64,000 nucleotides of DNA from Nocardiopsis gilva YIM 90087 (GCF_002263495.1 NZ_CP022753.1:2604001-2668000), one strand, 5' to 3'; shown: positions 1 to 9,381, numbered from the stretch's first letter. Made by a program: numbers and translations. Notes: generated from the letters alone by a model not told the origin.

Positions 1-64
1 CGCTGTAGGACGACGCGCTGTGTGGTGCTCCCGGGGGTCCCTGACGGCCCTTGGAGGAGCCACG

Positions 65-1450
65 ATGACCGCTGTCGCCGCAACCCCGTCCACCCGCCCC
101 ACGGCCGCCCCCGCCCCGGCCTCTGGTGCGCGCACCACGCCCGCCGCCTCCCGCGCCACCGCGGTCGACACCTCGATCGTGGGCGCCGACGTCCGCATCC
201 CGCTCGTCACCGGCGAACGCGTCACCTACGCGAACTTCGACTACGCCGCCAGTGCCCCGTGCCTGGCGGCGGTGCGCGAGGTGCTGGACGCGTCCCTGCC
301 CTACTACGCCAGCGTGCACCGGGGCGCGGGATTCCACTCCCAGGTCAGCACCAACGCCTACGAGCAGGCGCGCCGCTCGGTGGCCCGGTTCGTCGGCGCG
401 CGCCACAACGACGCCGTGGTGTTCGTCCGCGGCACCACCGACGCGCTGAACCTGCTGGCGCGCTCGGTCCCGAAGGACTGCACCGTCGTCGTCTTCGCCG
501 CCGAGCACCACGCGAGCCTGCTGCCCTGGCAGCACCGGGGGAGCAGGGCGGGCAAGGTCATCCGCCTCCCACTGCCGCAGAGCCCCGACGCGGCGGTCGA
601 GGCGGCACGCGAGGCACTGCGCTCCGCGCCCGAGGGGCCGCGTCTGCTCTGCGTGACCGGTGCCTCCAACGTCACCGGCGAGATCTGGCCGATCGAGCGG
701 CTGACCGCCGTCGCGCACAGTGCCGGGGCGCGCATCGTGGTCGACGCCGCCCAGCTCATCCCGCACCAGTCGTTCGGCCTCTCGGCGACGGGCGCCGACT
801 ACGTCGCCTTCTCCGGGCACAAGCTCTACGCCCCGTTCGGCGCGGGTGTTCTGGCGGGGCGCACCGACTGGCTGCAGGCCGCCACCCCCTACCTGGCGGG
901 CGGCGGCGCCACCGGCAATGTCACCGAGGACGATGTGCGGTGGAACGACCTCCCCGCGCGCCACGAGGCGGGCAGCCCCAACGTGCTGGGCGCGGTGACG
1001 CTCGCCGCGGCCTGCGACACCCTGACGGAGGCCGGGCAGGACGAGCTGCACGCGCGTGAGCAGGCGCTGCTCGATCGGCTGCGGACCGGCCTGGCGGCGA
1101 TCCCCGGTGTGCGGGACCTGGCCCTGTGGGACACCGACCACCCGCGCGTCGGCATCGTGTCCTTCGTGATCGACGGGCTGGCCAGCGACCTGGTGGCGGC
1201 GGCCCTGTCGGCCGAGTACGGCATCGGTGTGCGGGACGGGCTGTTCTGCGCCCACCTGCTCACCCGGCACCTGCTGCCGGAGGAGCACGAGCAGGCGGTG
1301 CGCGCGAGCATCGGCCTGGGCACCACCGAGGAGCACGTCGACCGGCTGATCGGAGCCGTCGCGCGCCTCGCCGCCCACGGTCCGCGCTGGGAGTACCGCG
1401 ACGACAACGGCCGTATCGCCCCGCTGCCCGACCCGCGCCCGCTGCGGTGA
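65..1450 (+). CDS. Class V aminotransferase, cysteine desulfurase-like
   Basis: PLP-dependent fold-type I enzyme of the class V aminotransferase/cysteine desulfurase group, 461 residues. The ATG at 65 is chosen because GGAGG lies 8 bases upstream; an in-frame start at 20 has no such site. Visible PLP features are the His-His pair at about 148-149 (ring stacking), Asp227 in VVDAAQ, and Lys253 in SGHKLYAPFG, the expected Schiff-base lysine. The N-terminal 50 residues are Ala/Pro/Thr-rich and look disordered. The Cys-containing loop near the C-terminus (LFCAHLL) could be the sulfur-carrying cysteine, but no SufU or IscU partner is adjacent, so whether it is a desulfurase, a selenocysteine lyase or an isopenicillin epimerase-like enzyme cannot be decided. 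The family is sure; the substrate is not. Confidence 0.85.
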   Translation: MTAVAATPSTRPTAAPAPASGARTTPAASRATAVDTSIVGADVRIPLVTGERVTYANFDYAASAPCLAAVREVLDASLPYYASVHRGAGFHSQVSTNAYEQARRSVARFVGARHNDAVVFVRGTTDALNLLARSVPKDCTVVVFAAEHHASLLPWQHRGSRAGKVIRLPLPQSPDAAVEAAREALRSAPEGPRLLCVTGASNVTGEIWPIERLTAVAHSAGARIVVDAAQLIPHQSFGLSATGADYVAFSGHKLYAPFGAGVLAGRTDWLQAATPYLAGGGATGNVTEDDVRWNDLPARHEAGSPNVLGAVTLAAACDTLTEAGQDELHAREQALLDRLRTGLAAIPGVRDLALWDTDHPRVGIVSFVIDGLASDLVAAALSAEYGIGVRDGLFCAHLLTRHLLPEEHEQAVRASIGLGTTEEHVDRLIGAVARLAAHGPRWEYRDDNGRIAPLPDPRPLR

Positions 1451-1646
1451 AACCCGCCGAGTGTCCTTGGTCCAGGGCAGAACGAGGACGCCCATGGTGG
1501 ACTTTCGACGGGTGAATGAGATAGCTCACACGAGGTAACATCGGGCGCTAACGAAAGGGCGACGGAGCCCGGGGGACCCAAGGACACGATCCGCGATCTC
1601 CGTTCCGCGCGCCCAGGCACCGGCCGAAGGTTCGGAGAGCGCGATC

Positions 1647-2474
1647 GTGACTGACGAGCGGCGGGCACTGCACATCGTCGAGGGGCCACCGGAAATCGAT
1701 GTGCCTCCGCCGCGCGTCATCCACATTGACGAACACCGGCTGCGCCGTGGGGAACGTGGAGGAGCGGAGGCGGCGGAACCCGCGAAACCCGGAGCGCCCG
1801 CGGCATCGCCCGTGCCGTCCGAGCCGCCCGAGGTCACCCGGGCCAAACGCGCCTTCCTGCGGCGCGCCGCCGGGTACCTCGCGGTCGACGCCGGAATCCG
1901 GCAGTTCGTCGACATCGGCTCCCGGGTCCCCCTCGACGAGGGCATCGGCCGCGCCGTGCACGGACACGCGCCGGACGCCCGGGTCGTCTACATCGAGACC
2001 GGATCCACGCTGCCGATGCGAGGGTGCGCGTCGGCCGGGGAAGAGACCGTCTCCGTCGCCTCGATGCACCGGCCGGACCCGGTCTCCCTCATCTCCCTCC
2101 TCGAACTGCGCGGGTTCGTCGACTTCGGCGAGCCCGTGGCGTTTTTCCTGGTGGACACCGACGCGCCGCAGTGCGGCGACGTGCCGACCTCCGACCTCGT
2201 CCGCGCCCTCCACGGCGCCATGTGCCCTGGGGGATGCGTAGCGATCGCACTGCCGCCCGGCCCGCCCGGGCACACGGACATCACCGTGGGAGGTGAGACA
2301 ACCGACCACCACGCCCCCACCGACGATCCGCACCGCCGGCAACGCGCCGAGTCCGTCTTCAGCCCGTTCACGCTGCTGGATCCCGGCCTCGCCGACCTTG
2401 CCTGGTGGCCCTACCCGGACGAGGCCGTCGCGGCGCGGGGCACCGGCATCCGGGCGGGTGTCGGACGCCGGTAA
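1647..2474 (+). CDS. SAM-dependent methyltransferase, DUF574-type
   Basis: Predicted S-adenosylmethionine-dependent methyltransferase of the actinobacterial DUF574 (SAM methyltransferase) family, 275 residues starting at GTG 1647. The family pattern is visible in the block RAKRAFLRRAAGYLA followed by GIRQFVDIGSRVP, which corresponds to the first Rossmann strand and SAM loop. The string VVYIETGS is a modified version of the usual second strand (normally VVYVDNDP). The first 65 residues are a Pro/Ala/Glu-rich extension that family members usually lack. The substrate is unknown; actinomycetes carry many paralogues. It lies 196 bases after the aminotransferase and 100 bases before the DinB-fold gene, on the same strand, so cotranscription is possible but not shown. 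Confidence 0.75.
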   Translation: MTDERRALHIVEGPPEIDVPPPRVIHIDEHRLRRGERGGAEAAEPAKPGAPAASPVPSEPPEVTRAKRAFLRRAAGYLAVDAGIRQFVDIGSRVPLDEGIGRAVHGHAPDARVVYIETGSTLPMRGCASAGEETVSVASMHRPDPVSLISLLELRGFVDFGEPVAFFLVDTDAPQCGDVPTSDLVRALHGAMCPGGCVAIALPPGPPGHTDITVGGETTDHHAPTDDPHRRQRAESVFSPFTLLDPGLADLAWWPYPDEAVAARGTGIRAGVGRR

Positions 2475-2576
2475 CGGCGGTAGGGGCGTGCCGAGGGGCG
2501 CCGGGACTCGAGCCGAGCCCGGCACGCCGCACCCGGCTCTCGCCGGATGCGGCCGACCAGGGGAGAGGGGGACACC

Positions 2577-3131
2577 ATGACACTGAACTGGACCGGGGAG
2601 ATCCTCGCCCAGCTCGAGTTCTACTGGGACACCTCACTGTGGCCGCGGCTGAGCGGGCTCGACGACGACGAGTACTTCTGGGAACCCGTAGACCACTGCT
2701 GGTCCGTGCGTCCACGCCCCGACGGCACATTCGTCGCCGACTGGGAGTGGCCGGAACCCGTGCCCCCGCCGGTGACCACGATCGCCTGGCGGCTCGGCCA
2801 CATCGTCGTCGGCATCTTCGAGCTCCGCGTCGACCACCACTTCGGTCCGGGCACCATGACGATCCGCGACGCCCTCTGGCCGGCCACCGCCGAGGAGGCA
2901 CTGGACCGTCTCCAGCGCGCCTACACCCGTTGGTGCGAGGGCGTCCACGCCCTCGACGCCGACGCCCTGGCCGCACCGGTCGGCATGGCAGAACCACCCC
3001 AGTGGGCGGACTTCCCCTTCGCCGCCCTCGCCCTGCACATCAACCGCGAAGTCATCCACCACGGCGCCGAGATCGCCCTGCTCCGCGACCTCTACCGCGC
3101 CCACCCGGCGCATCAGGCCGACGCGGTGTGA
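2577..3131 (+). CDS. DinB-superfamily (YfiT-like) protein
   Basis: Small four-helix-bundle protein of the DinB/MDMPI group, 184 residues from the ATG at 2577, which is preceded by a purine-rich GGGAGAGGGGG site. The sequence opens with LNWTGEILAQLEFYWD and contains WRLGHIV, typical of helix 2 of this fold. His residues that could form a metal triad lie in that helix, in VDHHFG, and in REVIHHGAEIALLRDLY near the C-terminus. The family includes mycothiol-dependent isomerases and transferases, and actinomycetes use mycothiol, so a thiol-transfer role is possible; nothing here proves a substrate. It ends convergently 14 bases from the nucleotidyltransferase gene on the other strand. Confidence 0.8.
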   Translation: MTLNWTGEILAQLEFYWDTSLWPRLSGLDDDEYFWEPVDHCWSVRPRPDGTFVADWEWPEPVPPPVTTIAWRLGHIVVGIFELRVDHHFGPGTMTIRDALWPATAEEALDRLQRAYTRWCEGVHALDADALAAPVGMAEPPQWADFPFAALALHINREVIHHGAEIALLRDLYRAHPAHQADAV

Positions 3132-3144
3132 GGCGGGAAATCGG

Positions 3145-3915
3145 TCAGCCGCTCCAGCTGCGCTGGTAGGCGTCGACCAGCCAGGCGTCGGCCCATGCCG
3201 CGTCGGGGTGCTCTGGCAGGTGCGAGGTCGCAGTGAGCTTTTCCAGCTGGGCTTCCAGCTCGCCTGCCGCCTCCAGCGTCTCGTCCATCGAGTGCTCGCC
3301 GCGCCGCACCTCGCGCAGCCAGGTGGCCCACGGGTCCGGCATCGGCAGGGTGATCCGTCCGGTCTCCAGCATCTCCACGCCCTGAACACCGAGCCGCACC
3401 ATGTGGTAGGCGAACTTGACGTCGAATCCGTGCACTTCGATGAGCTCGGGGCGGTTCGTGTGCCGACCGCCGCGCCGCCCGAGCATGCTGTCGCGCTGGG
3501 CGCGCAGGTAGCCGAGGAAGCGGTGCCCGGCCTGCCGGGAGAGAATGCGCCCGGAATTGGCCCGCAGCTCTCGCCCCAGCTCGGTGACCTCGACGATCTC
3601 CGACTCCGGGACAAACAGCGGAAGCAGCACCGTGGGGTTCCCGGACAGGGCGAGCCGGAGCCACTTGCGCAGCGAATAGACCGTCAGGTCCAGGTCGCCG
3701 GGGCCGGAGCGGACTCCCTCCGGTTGGCTGCGGTAGATGTACTGCTCGAACTCGCGCAGTCCGATCACGTACTCCGGCGGTTCGACACAGATGCCCATCT
3801 CGTCGCGGTCATCCTGGCTGGCGACCGTGATGCCGTGTACGCCGGATCCCACCTGGCAGCGGAGGATGGTCCCCCGCTCGGCGAGCGCTGCGAACTCGGG
3901 ACTGGAGTGCTTCAT
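3145..3915 (-). CDS. Predicted nucleotidyltransferase (RlaP/COG3541 type)
   Basis: Member of the DNA polymerase beta-like nucleotidyltransferase superfamily, about 256 residues from ATG 3915; in-frame starts at 3945 and 3969 are possible, but MKHSSPEFAALAERG looks like a natural N-terminus. The fold signature is GS at about 23-24 followed by the acidic pair in DDRDEMGI (about 36-38), which would hold the catalytic metals. The motifs VYSLRKWLRLALSGNPTVLL and HRFLGYLRAQ match the helical region of RNA-ligase-associated (RlaP-like) proteins. No RNA ligase or toxin partner is next to it: the neighbours are a DinB-fold gene and priA, so its target stays unknown. It shares the minus strand with priA, 143 bases downstream of the priA stop. 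Confidence 0.75.
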   Translation of the reverse strand: MKHSSPEFAALAERGTILRCQVGSGVHGITVASQDDRDEMGICVEPPEYVIGLREFEQYIYRSQPEGVRSGPGDLDLTVYSLRKWLRLALSGNPTVLLPLFVPESEIVEVTELGRELRANSGRILSRQAGHRFLGYLRAQRDSMLGRRGGRHTNRPELIEVHGFDVKFAYHMVRLGVQGVEMLETGRITLPMPDPWATWLREVRRGEHSMDETLEAAGELEAQLEKLTATSHLPEHPDAAWADAWLVDAYQRSWSG

Positions 3916-4058
3916 GATGTTCCCGTTCACCTGACACAGGTCCATGGCGCGGCTGCCCACGCCGGGCACTCCCCGGAAAATGGGAAGTTTTCGAACTTAT
4001 CGGCGGACTCGTGCGCGCGCGAACGTTTTTCCGCCATTCGGGGCAGGTGCGAGCGACC

Positions 4059-6197
4059 TCACACCACGTGCAGTGGGTCCACGCGGATCTGGGCGAGGTG
4101 ATCGTCCTTGCGGGCGCTGCGTGCCGATGCGGCAGCCTTCAGCGCCGCTGTCAGGGTGAGGGTGGCGCTGCGGGGAACGCGGAGAAGGGCGCGTTCGACG
4201 CGTTCGCCCTCCGGGCGGTCGGCCTCGGGGCCGGTGGTAATGGGCACCGGGCCGAGGAGCTCGGCGGATTCCGGCAGGCTGATGCCGTTGAGGAGTTCGT
4301 GGACATGAGCGGCCTCGCCGGTCACCGACGCCATGGCGACCGCCGGCGGGAAACCCAGTTCCCGGCGTTCGGCGAGCTCGCGGGAGGCGAACCAGCCCGG
4401 ATCCCAGCGGATGAGCGCCTGGGTGGCCGGGAGTCCCGCCTCCGCGAGCACCACCACCTGGCCGCCCGCGTCAGCCGGACGCACCAGGGCGGCGGCGTTG
4501 CACCAGCGCCGCAGCGCCTCCTCGCTGGCCCGCAGGTCGGCGCGGCCGAGGAGCGCCCATCCGTCGAGGAGCAGAGCGGCGGCGTAGCCTCCGGCGGCCA
4601 CCGGCTCGGCGCCGGGGGTGGACACGATCAGGGCGGGGCGGTCGCCGACCTCGGTGAGGACTTCGTCGCGCCCCGACGTGCGAACCGTGAGAGAGGGGAA
4701 CGCCCGGCCCAGCTCCTCGGCGGTGCGGCGGGCGCCCACGACGTTGGCCCGGATCCGGCCATGCCCGCACCCCGTGCACCTCCACTCGCCGCTGATCCGT
4801 CCGCACCAGCGGCAGTACGGCATGGCGTGCGCGCTGCGCAGCGCCAGCGGACCCTGGCAGGTGTCGCAGCGGGCCGGAGCCCGGCAGGACGCGCAGGCCA
4901 ATGAGGTGACGTAGCCGCGCCGCGGCACCTGGATGAGCACCGGCCCACTCTGGGCGGCCTCGCGGGCGATGCGCAGGGCGAGACTGGGCAGTCGGGCCGA
5001 ACGGGCCGCCTCGTCACGGGCCAGCTCGCTGTCGTCGCCCGCCGCACGCACGCGCGGGGCGCGGCGGCGCAGTGTCTCGCGGTCGGCGGTGAGCGGGTGC
5101 GCCCACCCCGACTCGATCAGCTGGGTGGCCTCGGTCGTGCGGGTGAACCCGCCGATGAGCGCGGCGGCTCCGGCGCGGTGTGCCCGTATCGACAGCACCG
5201 TGCGCGCGTGCGGGTAGGGGGCGTGCGGATCGCAGTGCACGTCGTCGCCGTCGTCCCAGAGGACCACCAGCCCGAGGTCGCGGACCGGCGCGAACATCGC
5301 GGCGCGTGTGCCCACCACAGCGCGGACCTCGCCGCGCAGCACCGACAGCCATCGTCGGTAGCGCTCGGCGGGGCCGAGGTCGGCCGTAAGGGCGGCGTGG
5401 CGACCGGCACCCAGACATTCGGTGAGCGCGGTGTCCACCAACGTGACATCGCGGCCATCGGGGACCACGATCACCGCTCCGCGCTGTGCCGCCAGGGCGG
5501 TTGCGGTCGCCACCGCGATCGCGTCGGCCCGCTGGGAACCGGGCAGCGCCGACCACACAGCACGCGGCGCGCCTCCGTCATGGACCGCCTCAAGGAAGGA
5601 CGGCCCGGCGGGGTAGTCCGCCCACGGGCCGGGTTCCGGAGGGCGCGACGTCTCCGCGCTCTCCGCGGGCTCTGCGATCGAGTCTGGCGCGGCTTCCTCT
5701 TCCTCTCCCTCGGATTCGGCCTTCTTCGCGGCCTTCTCCTTCTCCACACGGGCGTGCCGGGGCGGGATGGCGAGGCGGAGCACATCGTTGAGCGTGCCCG
5801 CATAGCGGTCGGCGACCGCGCGAGCGAGGTCGGCGATCTCGGGTGTGAGGACCGCCTCGCTGGACACGACGTCGTGCAGGTAGGCCAGCCGTCCCTGGAA
5901 CTCCGACTCCGCTGCCCGCTCCATCAGGAACCCCGCGAGGAGCTGGCCATTGAAGGGCACCCGGACCCTGCACCCCGGAACAGCCGCCTCCGCCATGGTG
6001 TCGGGCACCTGGTAGTCGAAGAGGCGGTCGAGGTGCGGCAGCGGGGTGTCGACGACGACACGGGCGACCGGCAGGTCTTCGGCGGGCCTGCGCTTCTTCG
6101 GCCGCTTCTGTTTCGTCGTCTCCTTCGACGCGGCCGTGACCCCAGCGCGGGGAACGTCGAAGAGAACCCCCTCGTCGGGGTCGGGCTGCGGATTCAT
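4059..6197 (-). CDS. priA: Primosomal protein N' (PriA), actinobacterial form
   Basis: Replication-restart protein PriA, 712 residues. ATG 6197 is preferred (GTG 6200 is adjacent); the track to 6290 adds unrelated residues. The N-terminal DNA-binding domain is visible in VARVVVDTPLPHLDRLFDYQ and VPGCRVRVPFNGQ. The eight-cysteine zinc region is visible as CASC, CDTC, CRWC and CTGC, about residues 430-480. The helicase core is degenerate: the Walker A position reads SALPGSQRADA with no GKT, and the DEAH position reads LWDDGDD. Loss of these motifs is known for PriA of actinobacteria, so the protein probably acts as a fork-binding loader rather than an ATP-driven helicase. It is transcribed away from fmt, unlike the usual collinear priA-fmt order in relatives. 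Confidence 0.9.
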   Translation of the reverse strand: MNPQPDPDEGVLFDVPRAGVTAASKETTKQKRPKKRRPAEDLPVARVVVDTPLPHLDRLFDYQVPDTMAEAAVPGCRVRVPFNGQLLAGFLMERAAESEFQGRLAYLHDVVSSEAVLTPEIADLARAVADRYAGTLNDVLRLAIPPRHARVEKEKAAKKAESEGEEEEAAPDSIAEPAESAETSRPPEPGPWADYPAGPSFLEAVHDGGAPRAVWSALPGSQRADAIAVATATALAAQRGAVIVVPDGRDVTLVDTALTECLGAGRHAALTADLGPAERYRRWLSVLRGEVRAVVGTRAAMFAPVRDLGLVVLWDDGDDVHCDPHAPYPHARTVLSIRAHRAGAAALIGGFTRTTEATQLIESGWAHPLTADRETLRRRAPRVRAAGDDSELARDEAARSARLPSLALRIAREAAQSGPVLIQVPRRGYVTSLACASCRAPARCDTCQGPLALRSAHAMPYCRWCGRISGEWRCTGCGHGRIRANVVGARRTAEELGRAFPSLTVRTSGRDEVLTEVGDRPALIVSTPGAEPVAAGGYAAALLLDGWALLGRADLRASEEALRRWCNAAALVRPADAGGQVVVLAEAGLPATQALIRWDPGWFASRELAERRELGFPPAVAMASVTGEAAHVHELLNGISLPESAELLGPVPITTGPEADRPEGERVERALLRVPRSATLTLTAALKAAASARSARKDDHLAQIRVDPLHVV

Positions 6198-6724
6198 CAC
6201 CGTCAGGTGTACCAGAGGGCACCCACAGGAAGGGATCCGGCGAGTGGAGCTGTGGATGCCGAAGTCTGGGGGAGAGAAGCTGGTAGACAAGGATCCGAGC
6301 CACCGGCTGGCCAGTGGCTGAGGAACGAGATATCGGTAACGGGATCCTCCTCGTCAACTAGGGGGCCTCCAGCCCTACCGGCTGATGGCCTGCCGTTACC
6401 AGACCGAGCCAACGATCGAGTAGGAGGTGACCTCTGGTTGGCTACGTTCCGCGTAGGCGAGACGACCCACCCCGGGGTGCTTCCCCAGCTCCGGGCTCTG
6501 GAATCCGTGTCAGCAGACAACCCCGGGATCAGGGACGAAACGGGGCACGGACGCCGTAAGGCACCCGGCGCGGAACATGGTCGAGGGGAGATCACCGGGC
6601 ATTCACCTGTGCTCGGTGGCGTCACCCCCGAGCCCCCTGGGGCCGGGGAGCTTCGCCCGTGAGGGCGACGGTGGTCGGGGCCTCACCCGCTCCGGCCACC
6701 ACCTACCAGCGTTCCCAAGTGATA
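6198..6724. other. Gene-free stretch between priA and fmt
   Basis: A gap of roughly 530 bases between the divergent priA and fmt starts. No open frame in it has a recognisable domain. The part from about 6440 to 6700 is rich in short G/C inverted repeats, and its codon pattern does not favour one frame. It should hold the priA promoter, which I could not place with confidence. It could be a structured RNA or the remains of an inserted element, and the two hairpins that close it are listed separately. Confidence 0.4.
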
Positions 6725-6745
6725 CTGCGGCGCGGAGCGCCGCAG
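6725..6745. repeat. 9-bp hairpin with GGA loop upstream of fmt
   Basis: Perfect inverted repeat CTGCGGCGC / GCGCCGCAG with a three-base loop. It is followed 20 bases later by a second palindrome, forming a tandem hairpin pair before fmt. Confidence 0.7.
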
Positions 6746-6765
6746 GGCTGAGGGATGCGTTTCCT

Positions 6766-6785
6766 CCCCTGCCTTAAGGCAGGGG
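6766..6785. repeat. 20-bp perfect palindrome before fmt, IS200/IS605-end-like
   Basis: CCCCTGCCTTAAGGCAGGGG is a perfect palindrome followed on the plus strand by TTTT. Read on the minus strand it has the layout AAAACCCC-stem-GGGGAGGAAA, which resembles the subterminal hairpin at the right end of many IS200/IS605 (TnpB) elements. No transposase or tnpB frame is present beside it. It could equally be an attenuator or terminator in the fmt leader, since the fmt start is 20 bases downstream. Confidence 0.5.
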
Positions 6786-6805
6786 TTTTCACGCAAGGAG
6801 ATTTG

Positions 6806-7735
6806 ATGAAGTTGGTCTTCGCTGGAACACCCGAGGTCGCGGTGCCCTCACTCAAGTTGCTGCTGGAGTCGGAGCACGAGGTTGCGGCCGTGGTGACCCG
6901 GCCGGACGCCGTGTCCGGGCGGGGCCGCAAGGTGAGTGCGAGCCCGGTCGCCGAGGTCGCGGCCGAGGCTGGGCTGGAGGTGCTCAAGCCCGCGAAGGCC
7001 GGTGACCCCGAGTTCCTGGACCGACTGCGCGCCATCGCGCCCGACTGCTGCCCTGTGGTCGCCTACGGTGCGCTGCTGCGCCAGCCGGCCCTGGAGATCC
7101 CTCGGCACGGCTGGGTCAACCTGCACTTCTCGCTGCTGCCGTCCTGGCGCGGCGCCGCCCCCGTCCAGCACGCCATCCTGCACGGCGACGACGTCACCGG
7201 GGCCGCGACCTTCGAGATCGAGCGGGACCTCGACGCCGGACCCGTCTACGGGATGCTGACCGAGCCCATCGGCGCGCGCGACACCAGTGGCGAACTCCTC
7301 ACGCGGCTCTCCCAGTCCGGCGCCGAACTGCTGCTGCGGACCCTGAACGGCATCGAGTCCGGCGAGCTCGAGGCCCGTCCGCAGGGGCACGACGGCGTCT
7401 CGTACGCCCCCAAGCTCACGCCGGCCGACGCCGAGGTCGACTTCGGTGCCCCGGCGATGCGCGTCGACCGGCTCATTCGCGCCTGCACACCGGCCCCCGG
7501 CGCGTGGTCGACGTTCCGCGGCACCCGGATCAAGCTCGGCCCCGTTCTGCCCGTCCCCGACGCCGAGCCGCTGGCACCGGGCCGACTCTCCGCGGAGAAG
7601 AAGCGGGTACTCGTCGGCACCGCCACCCACCCCGTCGAACTCGGCGAGGTCCAGCCGCAGGGCAAGCGCCTGATGGCGGCCGTCGACTGGGCGCGCGGCG
7701 TGCGCCCCGGCGAGGACGACCACCTCGGCGGCTGA
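6806..7735 (+). CDS. fmt: Methionyl-tRNA formyltransferase
   Basis: Formylates the amino group of Met-tRNAi using 10-formyltetrahydrofolate so that translation can start with fMet; cytoplasmic. Product of 309 residues, the normal length. ATG 6806 has AAGGAG 5 bases upstream and gives the conserved N-terminus [16 protein letters not shown]. The catalytic block [17 protein letters not shown] contains the Asn and His, and the third catalytic residue, Asp, lies in DLDAGPVYG. The C-terminal tRNA-binding domain follows. The usual partner def (peptide deformylase) is not in this window. The gene starts a plus-strand set with rsmB and rpe. Confidence 0.96.
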   Translation: MKLVFAGTPEVAVPSLKLLLESEHEVAAVVTRPDAVSGRGRKVSASPVAEVAAEAGLEVLKPAKAGDPEFLDRLRAIAPDCCPVVAYGALLRQPALEIPRHGWVNLHFSLLPSWRGAAPVQHAILHGDDVTGAATFEIERDLDAGPVYGMLTEPIGARDTSGELLTRLSQSGAELLLRTLNGIESGELEARPQGHDGVSYAPKLTPADAEVDFGAPAMRVDRLIRACTPAPGAWSTFRGTRIKLGPVLPVPDAEPLAPGRLSAEKKRVLVGTATHPVELGEVQPQGKRLMAAVDWARGVRPGEDDHLGG

Positions 7736-7851
7736 GCTGCCGTATCCTCGATAGGTGGCCCGATCGGTGTCCTCAGCGGACGCGCCGAGGCGGGCCATCC
7801 GACTTTCTCCCGTTTCTCCCGGCGATTCCCAGGCGTAAGGCTGATCCCAAG

Positions 7852-9312
7852 GTGACCGACCGTTCCCGTTCCCCGTACCGCCCGTCCCGCCGCCCCAAGG
7901 GCGGCGGTGGCCAGAGCGGCGGGAAGAAGAACCCGGCGACCCCGCCCGCGCCTCGGGATCCCGCCCGACGCACCGCCTACGACGTCCTGCGCGCGGTCGA
8001 GGAACGCGACGCCTACGCGAACCTCCTCCTTCCCACCCTCCTCCGCGAACGCAATATCACCGGACGGGACGCCGCGCTCGCCACCGAGCTCACCTACGGC
8101 ACGCTGCGCCTCCAGGGCACCTACGACGCGATCCTCGACGCCTGCATCGACCGGTCGCTCAAGTCCGTCGACAAAGAGGCCCTGCCGCTGCTCCGCCTCG
8201 GCGCGCACCAGCAGCTGTCCACCAACATCCCCCCGCACGCCGCCGTCAGCGCGACCGTCAATATCGCCAGACGGGTCGTCGGCCACCACCGTGCCCGCTT
8301 TGTCAATGCCGTGCTGCGCAAGGTCAGCGCCCGCGACCTCGACGCGTGGCTGGCTGTCGTCGCGCCCGACCGCGACGCCGATGCCGTGGGCCACCTCGCC
8401 GTCGTGCACAGCCACCCCCGCTGGATGGTGAACGCCCTGGCCGCCGCCCTCGGCGAGGACCCGAAGAGCAGCGACCTGACCGAGACCGAGCAGCTGCTCG
8501 CGGCCCACAACGAGCGCCCCCGCGTGACGCTGGTCGCCAAACCCGGCCGCGCCAGCGTCGCCGACCTCATCGAAGGCGGTGCCACCGAGGCCCGCTACTC
8601 GCCCTTCGCCGCCTACCTGCCCGAAGGCGATCCTGCCCTGCTGCGCGAGGTGCGCCAGCGCCGCGCCGCTGTGCAGGACGAGGCCAGCCAGCTGGTCGCG
8701 CTCGCGCTCACCCGCGTCTCCGTCGAGGGCGCCGACGCCCGCTGGCTCGACATGTGCGCCGGTCCCGGCGGCAAGGCCGGACTGCTCGCCGGGCTCGCCG
8801 GGCAGCGCGACGCCCGCCTGCTCGCCGTCGAGGTGCAGCCCGCCCGCGCCGGACTCGTCGCCCAGGCCGTCCAGCGCTCCGTGCGCGACGCCGGACGCGT
8901 GGTCGTGGCCGACTCCACCCGCCCTGCCTGGCGCGACGGGGCCTTCGACCGCGTCCTTGTCGACGTCCCCTGCACCGGTATGGGCGCGCTGCGCCGACGC
9001 CCGGAGTCGCGCTGGCGGCGCACCCCGCACACGGCCGACGAACTGGCGCCTCTCCAGCGTGACCTGCTCGCCCGCGCCCTCGACGCGACGCGGTCCGGCG
9101 GTGTCGTGGCCTACGTCACCTGTTCCCCGCACCTGTCCGAGACCCGGAGCGTCATCGAGGACGTGCTCGCCGACCGCTCCGACGTGACGGTGCTGCGCGC
9201 CGCCGACTTCCTCGACGAGGTCCCCGACGTCGCGGCAGGCGACTACGTGCAGTTCTGGCCGCACCGCCACGGCACCGACGCGATGTTCCTGGCGCTGCTG
9301 CGGAAGAACTGA
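7852..9312 (+). CDS. rsmB: 16S rRNA m5C967 methyltransferase RsmB
   Basis: Methylates C967 of 16S rRNA (E. coli numbering) with S-adenosylmethionine. 486 residues from GTG 7852; upstream in-frame sequence overlaps fmt in another frame and is discarded. After a basic Ser/Arg/Gly-rich lead comes a NusB-like RNA-binding domain (about residues 40-170) and a Rossmann methyltransferase domain with [16 protein letters not shown] as the SAM loop. Both m5C cysteines are visible: VPCTGMGAL (motif IV) and TCSPHLSET (motif VI). The gene follows fmt by 116 bases, the standard actinobacterial order fmt-rsmB-rpe. Confidence 0.93.
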   Translation: MTDRSRSPYRPSRRPKGGGGQSGGKKNPATPPAPRDPARRTAYDVLRAVEERDAYANLLLPTLLRERNITGRDAALATELTYGTLRLQGTYDAILDACIDRSLKSVDKEALPLLRLGAHQQLSTNIPPHAAVSATVNIARRVVGHHRARFVNAVLRKVSARDLDAWLAVVAPDRDADAVGHLAVVHSHPRWMVNALAAALGEDPKSSDLTETEQLLAAHNERPRVTLVAKPGRASVADLIEGGATEARYSPFAAYLPEGDPALLREVRQRRAAVQDEASQLVALALTRVSVEGADARWLDMCAGPGGKAGLLAGLAGQRDARLLAVEVQPARAGLVAQAVQRSVRDAGRVVVADSTRPAWRDGAFDRVLVDVPCTGMGALRRRPESRWRRTPHTADELAPLQRDLLARALDATRSGGVVAYVTCSPHLSETRSVIEDVLADRSDVTVLRAADFLDEVPDVAAGDYVQFWPHRHGTDAMFLALLRKN

Positions 9313-9381
9313 GCGCCGCCGACACCGCCGCGTGCGCGTCCGGCCCCGCCCCGGGCGCGCAGGTCGAAACGGCCCCCTGAC

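Noticed and set aside
1535-1640. G-rich leader before the SAM methyltransferase resembling parts of a c-di-AMP (ydaO) riboswitch
   Set aside because: It has a CGCTAAC and a GGAGCCCGGGGGACCC-like string, but the closing GGGGTGAA-type block and a convincing paired core are missing.
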